This document shows positions 56,723-64,000 of a stretch of DNA of 64,000 bases, one piece after another (position 1 is the first letter of the stretch; each line of letters begins with the position of its first letter). The notes beneath the pieces are model-generated. The model ran no database searches. It was not told the DNA's origin and saw only the letters and a program-made list of their open reading frames with translations. The position numbers and the translations under genes were made by a program. This stretch comes from Phlyctochytrium arcticum (taxonomy: Eukaryota > Chytridiomycota > Chytridiomycetes > Chytridiales > Chytridiaceae), in the NCBI GenBank assembly GCA_025602905.1, contig JAHLKI010000007.1:248001-312000 (forward strand), in the 5' to 3' direction.

Positions 56723-58366
56723 CTAGTCCTCGTCACTCCCCATTAAGTCAGCAAGCTCTGCCTCCTCCTCGGCTGTCATTGATACCACCGGGGCAGTTTT
56801 ACCACCCTTCTTCTTCGTTGGTTTCTCCGCGGGAGCTGCAACTTGCACCAGCTCGCCGGTGCCTTTCAGATCGTCGGCTACATACGATTTATCAAAGGAA
56901 TTTCCCCATTGCAATAGTTCTTTTTGACTTACATGTTATTCTCCACCTTCGAATTGTGCCATCAAGAGATGAAGTCCACAAAGTGTTGCCGTGCAGGCGG
57001 ATATCGGAAACTTCACCAAAGTGTCCCACCAAAATCTTCACGCACTTTTCAGTCTGTACATAAATGAGCGTCAGTTTGAAAAGAGCTTTTAAAGTTGCTA
57101 ATTTACGCACCGCAACATCCCACAGTCGAATGTTTTCGTCTCGAGAACCAGTGGCAATATGCGCACCGCCATTCAAGACTTCAATTGAACGGACAAAGTC
57201 GGGATGTTCAAAGGAGGAGTCTGGTAGATCAGTCTGCAAAAAAACGTAAATCATTGCGCGGTCATTAGAGGGAAACGTTGCGCTTACCTCCAAATCCCAC
57301 CGTTTTGCAAACTTGTCAGCAGATACTGCATATGGAAAATGAGAGATGCGACCAAAAAGATAACTGCAGTCGAAAAAAGTCTTACCTGACCACAACTGCC
57401 CATCTGTCATGCGAAGTGCATAGACGGACGTCAAATGACCTTGCAAGGTCGACAGCAGTGCCCCAGATGCCGTGTCCCACTTCTTGATGGATGTATCCGA
57501 CGACGCAGAGTACATTAGCGCGCCGTCCTCGGTTAGAAGAATGTCTTCAACTGCCATTGTATGCTCCTTGTACACCTTGGTGCAGGTCCCAGTTTTGACA
57601 TCCCATTGTCGAATAGTTTTATCGCTCGATGCAGTGTACATGGTATCCCGGAAAAGACGGACTTGTTTGATGAAATCAGAGTGACCAATGAATGTTTGAA
57701 TAGCTGTGAATGTCTATTTTCACATCATGCTCAGGATCATTTCATGCTGCGGATTCAAAAGCTCAATCTATACCTTGGCGTCCCATTTCTTCACAGTCTT
57801 GTCCCACGATCCCGTGTATACGTACTCTAGCGTTCCATCCGAACCGTAAACAGGAACTACACTGGTGACCGGTCCTGTATGTCCCCTGAACACTCCACGA
57901 CTATCGCCAGACTACCATTTTTACATGAGTTCATGTGGATGACATTCGCGCTGCAGGAATTGCTTGTTACCTCTAGGTCCACAATGCGGGCGATATGCCC
58001 GGATTCAGCAACTAAAGCCTGAGTTCCATTGGCCAGCAGTTCAAAGGCAAGGACCTTTGAGGTTATAAAGATTGGTTTGCCGGGAGCATCCTTGGCTGCA
58101 CTCTGTTCGCGTTTGGCTTCCTTAACTCGTTCCAGTTCTAGATCTCGATCGGATTGAAAAAAGTTGCGGGCATCCGTCGAGACATTGGGCGCAAGGGCTT
58201 CCGCCACGTTTTCTGGATTGGACAACATGTTTCTTTGAGCTCCGAAATCTACCGAAAAGATCTTTGGATTTCGAGCGTTTTTCAAAGCGTTTTTTGATCT
58301 GGAGCCAACGCGATTTGTCACTCTTGGCTTGCATGGCTGTGCCAGCTCACGCGACCATTCTACTCA
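56723..58366 (-). CDS. WD40-repeat protein
   Basis: Stop at 56723-56725; seven or more exons. The N-terminal segment (~58.3-58.0 kb) is basic then helical ('ARNFFQSDRDLELERVKEAK'). WD repeats follow: 'LEYVYTGSWDKTVKKWDAK', 'MYTASSDKTIRQWDVKTG', 'ALMYSASSDTSIKKWDTASG', 'ADKFAKRWDLE', 'GAHIATGSRDENIRLWDVA', 'GNTLWTSSLDGTIRRW'. They form one propeller of about seven blades. The C-terminal tail is acidic and Lys-rich, ending 'EEEAELADLMGSDED'. The likely role is a scaffold; no specific family is recognised. The start is uncertain: the frame is open to about 58350, and the nearest upstream ATG (58366) needs a very short intron. Divergent from the dehydrogenase gene at 58508. Confidence 0.75.
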
Positions 58367-58507
58367 TTTAACCCGTTCAAGGCGGTCGTGCTACCGTCTG
58401 TAATACGGCGGTGGATTGGGCTGCCCCAAATTGTGTCCGTAGGATTTTTGCGACCCGCCATTTTCTTTGCCCATCGCATCCTGCCAAATCTCTGCTCGTC
58501 GGCAACA

Positions 58508-60394
58508 ATGCTTTTCTCTCGCATTACTCCCGCCGCGCGTGCGCTGCAGGTAAGACTCGCACTCATGTTGAGCAGCCGCCAAGATTAGATCCTGACTGTT
58601 TGATTCTGCTGGTTGCAGATTACTGGGCACATTCGAGGCTCTGGAGTCCGTTACGCGGGCACTTTGGGCACCAATGCTGCTCCTGTCCAGCGCTCCAGTG
58701 AACATAAGGCTCCCACTACCAAGCTTTACATCAATGGCGAGTTCATTGAGTCTCAGGCCAGTCAGTGGTTCGAGCTGCGCAACCCGGTAATTTTGTTGAG
58801 ATGGACGTCAAAATGCACGGATTATTGAACGGAATTGTTATTGGTTTTCAGGCGACTCAGGAGTTGGTGACCATGGTCCCCCAAGCAACGCCACAAGAGT
58901 TGCAGCATGCTTCGCGAACCGCCAGTGAGGCTTTCAAAACATGGAAGAAGAGCAGTGTTTTGAGCCGCCAGCGAATTATGATGGATTTGCAGTTGTTGAT
59001 TCGTCAAAACATGGACAAGCTTGCCGAGTCCATTACGCGCGAGCAAGGAAAAACATTCCCTGACGCCAAGGGCGACGTTTTGCGTGGTCTGCAAGTGTAT
59101 GTATCATTCTAAACGCAAAGGTGGATTGGATGTATGGCTTACGCGGGTTTTCTTTGCGATTTTAGGGTTGAAGCTGCATGCGGTATTCCAAACTTGATGA
59201 TGGGTGAAAAGCTTGCTGTTGCCCGGGACATGGACACGTTTACCATTCGGGAGCCATTGGGTGTCGTTGGTGGAATCTGCCCATTCAACTTCCCAGCCAT
59301 GATCCCATTGGTAAGATGGAATGAGTCCAGTTACAATATACTTGTTCTAAAGCTAGGTCATACAGTGGATGTTCCCTTTGGCTATCGCCACCGGTAACAC
59401 TTGCTTGATCAAGCCATCTGAGCGCGACCCTGGAGCCATGATGCTCCTCGCCAAGCTCGCTGAAGAGGCCGGTGTACCAAAGGGTGTTCTCAACGTTGTC
59501 CACGGTGGCGCAGACACTGTCAACTTCATTTGCGATGATCCAGCCATCAAGGCCATCTCCTTTGTCGGATCTGACACTGCTGGCAAGTACATTTTCGCTC
59601 GCGGAACTGCCAACGGTAAGCGTGTCCAGGCCAACCTTGGTGCAAAGAACCACGGTGTCATCATGCCTGACGCCAACAAGAACCACACCTTGAACCAGTT
59701 GGTTGGTGCCGCATTTGGTGCTGCTGGACAGCGTTGCATGGCCCTCTCCACTGTCGTCTTTGTTGGAAAGGCTCGCGAATGGTTGCCCGAACTCGTTGAG
59801 CGTGCCAAGGCTCTGAAGATTGCTGGCGGTTTCGAAGCCAATGCGGATCTCGGACCTATGATTACTCCTCAGGCCAAGGACCGTTGCGAACAGTTGATTC
59901 AGTCTGGTGTTGATGAGGGTGCCACGCTTTTGTTGGATGGTCGCAACCCCAAGGTTGATGACAAGTACAAGGCTGGCAACTTTGTTGGCCCCACCATCAT
60001 TGGAGATGTCAAGCCCGACATGCGCTGCTACAAGGAGGAAATCTTTGGTCCCGTTTTGGTTTGCTTGAACGCCGAAACTCTTGACGAGGCTGTCGAAATC
60101 ATCAACGCCAACCCTTACGGTAACGGAACTGCCATCTTCACCAACTCTGGTGCCGTTGCCCGCAAATTCACCGAGGACGCTGACGTTGGTCAGATTGGTG
60201 TCAATGTTCCCATTCCCGTCCCATTGCCCATGTTCTCCTTCACTGGAAGTCGTGGCAGTATCCAGGGCGACCTGAACTTTTACGGAAAGAGCGGAGTCCA
60301 GTTTTACACGCACACCAAGACTGTTACCCAGCTCTGGCGGCACGAGGATGCTGCCGGTGCTGAATCAGCTGTCAACATGCCTACCCACAACTAG
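58508..60394 (+). CDS. ALDH6A1: Mitochondrial methylmalonate-semialdehyde dehydrogenase
   Basis: Exons 58508-58549, 58619-58786, 58852-59096, 59166-59310 and 59366-60394 sum to 1629 nt (542 aa). The presequence is '[14 protein letters not shown]'. ALDH landmarks: '[11 protein letters not shown]', '[20 protein letters not shown]' '[10 protein letters not shown]', '[20 protein letters not shown]', '[15 protein letters not shown]', '[14 protein letters not shown]', catalytic Cys in '[12 protein letters not shown]', '[20 protein letters not shown]', '[20 protein letters not shown]'. The 'VVEAACGIP' and '[11 protein letters not shown]' stretches mark the ALDH6 (MMSDH) class, which makes acyl-CoA without NAD lysine variants of other ALDHs. 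It acts in valine and thymine breakdown, giving propionyl-CoA or acetyl-CoA. The last exon is C-biased in codon use. Confidence 0.96.
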
Positions 60395-62290
60395 TCTGTC
60401 GTTGCAGTTGTAGATAGCATTGTTGTAGAAGTCCCTTTCATTTATCGTTGAGCATTATACATTATATTTAGCATTCATTTTTTCGGGGTTCATGGACAAC
60501 CTGTAGGCCCAACATTATACCATCTTTTGCCCAGTCGTCATGCGCTACGTAAGTAAGAACCAGATGTTCGACCAGCTGCTACACCATCATATGTTTTAGT
60601 GTCGAGACAGGCGACGTATCGCCCAACCGTAAGGTGCTTGACTTCATAGACTCGATCAGACATGGAAAAACTGTAAGTAAGAGTAATAGTTGCCGTGATA
60701 ACCTACCCACCATAAGTCACGATTGGAAGGTCTGACTTCAATTTGACTCAAGGTTAAAAGTTTATGAGTTCATTGAACGCTAACCTTGAGCTAAATATCC
60801 TTCGGTAGGACAAGGTTCGTTCAGATGGCTTTGTTCTCAATAAGAACAACTTCGAGTTACGGAAAGATGGCGGAAATGAAAGGCTTTCTGTTGGAAGGAA
60901 AAAATGGCGAGCACTACATCTTGATCGGTAAAACGCGACCGGCGAGGACCGACAATCTGTCGTTCTTTTTTCATTGAGGAGAAAACGTTTCCCATGTTCC
61001 GGGCTTTTCACGGCAGAATCCATTAGGGCAGATAGAGAGCTGCAATCCATATCTACGACATTTACGACTATCAACTATACTTTCCATGGTGGCCGATATC
61101 ATGCATTGGGATGCACCTATAACTACAGCAGAAGCTTCCTTGTTCTAAAAAATTGCATTCACCCAAGCAGGAGTGTCTGGCTCGGATTGCTTGATATAAT
61201 TTAATCGAGTATCTTGCACCGCCAAAACTATACGCTGCAACTGGGGCATCTCCGGCATGTTTCCATAATCCAAATGTGAAATGCTTTGCTTGTGTTCTTG
61301 CGCAGTACGCACACTCTGATTCTCAGTACAACTCATCTTGGCTTCTTGGCCTGATGCATGCTTGGCTGCATGGGTCTCTGATTCTTGCGCAAGTTGTCAC
61401 ATACAGTTTTCACAGATCATCCCAACCTTCCAAGTTCCAAACTGTTAATTAAACTTCCCAATGGCTCGGGCCGATTGTTTGCAATATGCGCTGGCAAGAC
61501 CAAGGTGTAGAAGCCATAGCGGCGAACTCTACAAGCCAATTATACCTTCCGGTGCCACCCGGCGTCTGCCGAATCGAATCTTTTGCATGTTGGAGCATAC
61601 TAGTTTTTTTTATGACAATTCTTGGCAGTGGTATTGGCAGCCCTCCAGCGCCACATTTTATGATGCTTGGGAGCAAAGGTTCCGGGAGTAACGTCCAACC
61701 CATATTCGACTACTGCGGGCAAAACCCTCCGGAAAATCAAAAATACCAATTGCCAATGGATGAGGAATTGACAATTTTAATGCATGTTCTAAACGAAAAC
61801 TGTAAAAACTCCTGCAGTGTTCTCCTGCAGGTCTTGTGGTAGAACACTTTTACGATACGGTAATCGAACACCGAGCGGAGTCTGAGCCAGTGCGGCCGGC
61901 CCTAGCCAGAAATGTGGCGCCTGAGCCCCAGCGGCGAACCGCGGAACAAAGTATTAGACTTTGGCCTTAATTCTGTCGGGGGTCTGAAACGCCTAATGCC
62001 GCCAAGCAAAGGCAAAGTGATCTTTGGTGGCAATCGGCGCGGGAGGAAAAGGTTAATCGCGGGCGACCCAGCTCATAAACTGGCATGGGAGTGTGCCAAA
62101 GAACTTCCATTGTCTGCTTCGCCCAGCATCTACTGTCCCATCCCCATATTTGTTGGGACGATATCTTCTTTTGGGTCAACCAACCACCCCAAACAAGTAG
62201 CGAACAAGCAATTGCCTTACATGACATCGGGACAAGACTGTTAAAAAAAACGCTTTTTTCATCTCTCGGTATCAACTCGCTCAACCCTCC
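60395..62290. other. Mostly non-coding region with possible exons of an unrecognised gene
   Basis: On the plus strand at about 60601-60670 and 60800-60932, two open stretches ('GDVSPNRKVLDFIDSIRHGK' and 'DKVRSDGFVLNKNNFELRKD') are separated by a GTAAGT...CGGTAG interval in phase, but no start is found. A 63-codon minus frame with ATG at 61336 (to 61145) has no known motif. The final ~400 bp before 62291 should hold the SulP promoter. None of these is firm. Confidence 0.3.
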
Positions 62291-64000
62291 ATGGCTGACT
62301 ACGGCCGGTTCCCCAACGATGGCGGTCGCGGCTCCAACGGTCCCGAATCTTGGGACAATGATCGCAACAACGATGGATACGACAACTACGTGCCTGCCGA
62401 CAGTGTTATGCAGCGTCGTCGCACGCGTCTGATGATGGACGCTGTACGCGACGGAGACGATGAAGAAACGCGTTCGGTCTCGCTCCGCTCGCCCAACTTT
62501 GGAGGTGCCGGCTACGATGACACGACTCTCACGCGTAACCCGCCTCTGGAGAAGCAGCGTACTCTCTTTGAAAAAGTCGCACGCGTCTCGCCCATCATTG
62601 GCGCGCTGCGCACCTACACCTTCAAGGATGCCATCAAGGACTTTGCCGCGGGCATGACCATCTCCCTCGTTCTCATCCCTCAAGGTATCGGTTTCGCCAT
62701 TTTGGCCGATCTCGATGTCTACCATGGTATCCTCTCTGGCATTTTCCCCGTCTTTGTCTACGCGTTCCTCGGTGGAGGCAAGCACTTGTCTGTTGGTCCC
62801 GAAGCCGCTACCACCGTCGTCCTTGCTGAAACTATCCGTCTGGTCCGAGAAGAACACCCCGAGCTCCGTGGAATCGACAATTTTGAGATAGCAGCCTTAA
62901 TCACAATTCTGGTGGGCTTAATCGATCTGGTCTTTGCCGTCTTACGTCTTGGTTTCATCAACAACATGCTCTCTGGTTCGCTACTCATCGGTTTTGTCGG
63001 CGCTCTCGGTGTCCTCATCATCTCTGAACAACTATCGCCACTCACTGGAATCATCAAGCCGAACGCCGAACTCTCGACAATGTCCAAGTTTAAACATTTC
63101 TTTGAGAATATAAAGAATGTGAATGGACCGACAGTGGCAGTGGGGGTGGCAGGAATCGTGTTTTTACTTGGAATGCAAATCGTCAAGGGCAAGTTCAAGC
63201 ACCCCGTCATCCAAAACATGCCTTCCGTCCTTGTCCTCGTCGTCTCCATGATCAGCGCCAGTGCCGCCTTTGGCTTCACCGCCCGCAACATTGCCACCCT
63301 CGGAGAAATCTCGCTCAAGTTCCAGCCACCCCGTCTTCCCGGTGTTCCAATGTCGATCCTCCCCACCCTCATCATGCCAGCCATTACCATGTCAGTGGTC
63401 GGATTCATTGAAACAATGGTTGCCGCCAACGCCTTTGCCAACAAGCACGACTACCAGATCAACGGAAACCGAGAACTTGCTGCTCTCGGCGCGTCAAACG
63501 TCGTTGGAGGACTACTCGGTGCCTACACCATCATTGCTTCTTTTGCGCGTTCCAAGATTTACGAAGCTGCCGGTGTCCGCACGATGGTCGGTGGTCTCTT
63601 TGCTGGAAGCTTTGTTCTCGCCATCTATTTGCTGCTGTTGCCCGTTCTCAAGTTCTTGCCGCGTGCCACGGTCGGCTCTATTCTGTTTGTCGCTGGTTAC
63701 AACTTGATCGAAGTCTTTGAAATCTCCTTCATTATTCGCATGGGCAGCGCTCGCGACATTGCTTACCTCGCCATCGCCTTCCTCGCTTCCGTCTTTGGCA
63801 ACACTGAAATCGGCCTGATGGTTAGCATCCTTCTCTCCCTCATGACCCTTCTCCGCAAGAGCAGCAAACCCGAAATGTCTGTACTTGGTGAAGTCACCGA
63901 AGGCAAGGAAATCAACTACCGGTCTATCGAAGAGTTCCCCCACGCGCGCACCCAAGACGAAGTCATGATCATCCGCGTCCTCTCCAGCTTGCGATTCTAC
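62291..64000 (+). CDS. SulP/SLC26 sulfate-anion transporter (partial, cut by window end)
   Basis: ATG at 62291 and an open frame of 570 codons to the edge, with no intron. A hydrophilic N-terminus of ~110 residues precedes the SulP core: 'TFKDAIKDFAAGMTISLVLI' 'PQGIGFAILADLDVYHGI', 'FVYAFLGGGKHLSVGPEAAT', 'ALITILVGLIDLVFAVLRLG', 'FINNMLSGSLLIGFVGALGV', 'VVGFIETMVAANAFANKHDY', 'NRELAALGASNVVGGLLGAY'. The conserved SulP 'N.EL.A.G..N..G' motif is clear. The sequence ends in the early STAS domain. It should move sulfate or another anion across the plasma membrane. The codon bias toward C and the lack of introns resemble the subtilase gene rather than its multi-exon neighbours. Confidence 0.95.
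   Translation, partial: MADYGRFPNDGGRGSNGPESWDNDRNNDGYDNYVPADSVMQRRRTRLMMDAVRDGDDEETRSVSLRSPNFGGAGYDDTTLTRNPPLEKQRTLFEKVARVSPIIGALRTYTFKDAIKDFAAGMTISLVLIPQGIGFAILADLDVYHGILSGIFPVFVYAFLGGGKHLSVGPEAATTVVLAETIRLVREEHPELRGIDNFEIAALITILVGLIDLVFAVLRLGFINNMLSGSLLIGFVGALGVLIISEQLSPLTGIIKPNAELSTMSKFKHFFENIKNVNGPTVAVGVAGIVFLLGMQIVKGKFKHPVIQNMPSVLVLVVSMISASAAFGFTARNIATLGEISLKFQPPRLPGVPMSILPTLIMPAITMSVVGFIETMVAANAFANKHDYQINGNRELAALGASNVVGGLLGAYTIIASFARSKIYEAAGVRTMVGGLFAGSFVLAIYLLLLPVLKFLPRATVGSILFVAGYNLIEVFEISFIIRMGSARDIAYLAIAFLASVFGNTEIGLMVSILLSLMTLLRKSSKPEMSVLGEVTEGKEINYRSIEEFPHARTQDEVMIIRVLSSLRFY

Noticed and set aside
59285..60343. 352-codon open frame on the minus strand
   Set aside because: Exact antisense of the ALDH6A1 last exon. 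It is open because of C/G-ending codon bias and shows no domain of its own.

Overview
The window reads as nuclear DNA of an early-diverging, flagellated (zoosporic) fungus, most likely a chytrid. Genes are dense, on both strands, and mostly split by short introns of about 45-100 nt with GTAAGT/GTATGT-type donors and CTAAC-like branch sites. Fungal markers include a Zn2Cys6 regulator with a fungal_trans-type body and an intronless S8 subtilase. A CFAP119-like axonemal protein points to a flagellum. A U11/U12-65K homologue, a TopBP1 with eight BRCT repeats, a Fanzor nuclease and a Crinkler-type N-terminal domain also fit chytrids better than Dikarya. The species assignment is inference. Exon models were built by hand from splice-site phase; where lengths sum to a multiple of three I say so.

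Layout. 1-2.1 kb: 5' part of a Ty3-type LTR retrotransposon (gag on the minus strand, primer-binding site, candidate LTR). 2.3-5.1 kb: a membrane protein joining a Crinkler-like header to a WD40-like region. 6.2-13.2 kb: Sel1 protein, a seven-helix membrane protein, BRX1 (ribosome biogenesis) and a CHERP-like splicing factor ending in a zinc knuckle. 13.3-15.2 kb: COX11 and ATP23 apparently joined in one spliced frame. 15.2-17.3 kb: gene-poor, broken frames. 17.3-23.6 kb: Zn2Cys6 regulator, MTQ1/HemK methyltransferase, U11/U12-65K and a second Sel1 protein. 23.7-25.6 kb: a complete-looking Fanzor1-type (eukaryotic TnpB-like) RNA-guided nuclease gene. 26.1-36 kb: RTF1 (PAF1 complex), a large formin and a DMT transporter. 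36.2-37.5 kb: a truncated Crypton/Ndc10-like gene. 37.6-42 kb: IMP2 protease, a mitochondrial TPR protein and CDC6. 42-44 kb: intergenic. 44.2-45.4 kb: secreted subtilase. 45.6-46.3 kb: tandem repeats and a 500-bp near-perfect palindrome overlapping the 3' end of a second seven-helix gene (46.3-48 kb). 48.6-60.4 kb: VPS71/ZNHIT1, TopBP1, CFAP119-like, a WD40 protein and methylmalonate-semialdehyde dehydrogenase. 62.3 kb to the end: a SulP/SLC26 anion transporter cut by the window edge.

Themes. Several genes serve mitochondrial inner-membrane biogenesis (COX11, ATP23, IMP2, MTQ1, a TPR protein). Several serve DNA replication and its checkpoint (CDC6, TopBP1), chromatin and transcription (VPS71, RTF1), and RNA processing (BRX1, CHERP-like, U11/U12-65K). 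The accessory signals (LTR element, Crypton-like gene, Fanzor, palindrome) lie between these housekeeping genes. The most notable observations are the apparently catalytically intact Fanzor, the COX11-ATP23 fusion whose intron retention would give a COX11 stop, and the Crinkler-type header on a WD40 membrane protein.
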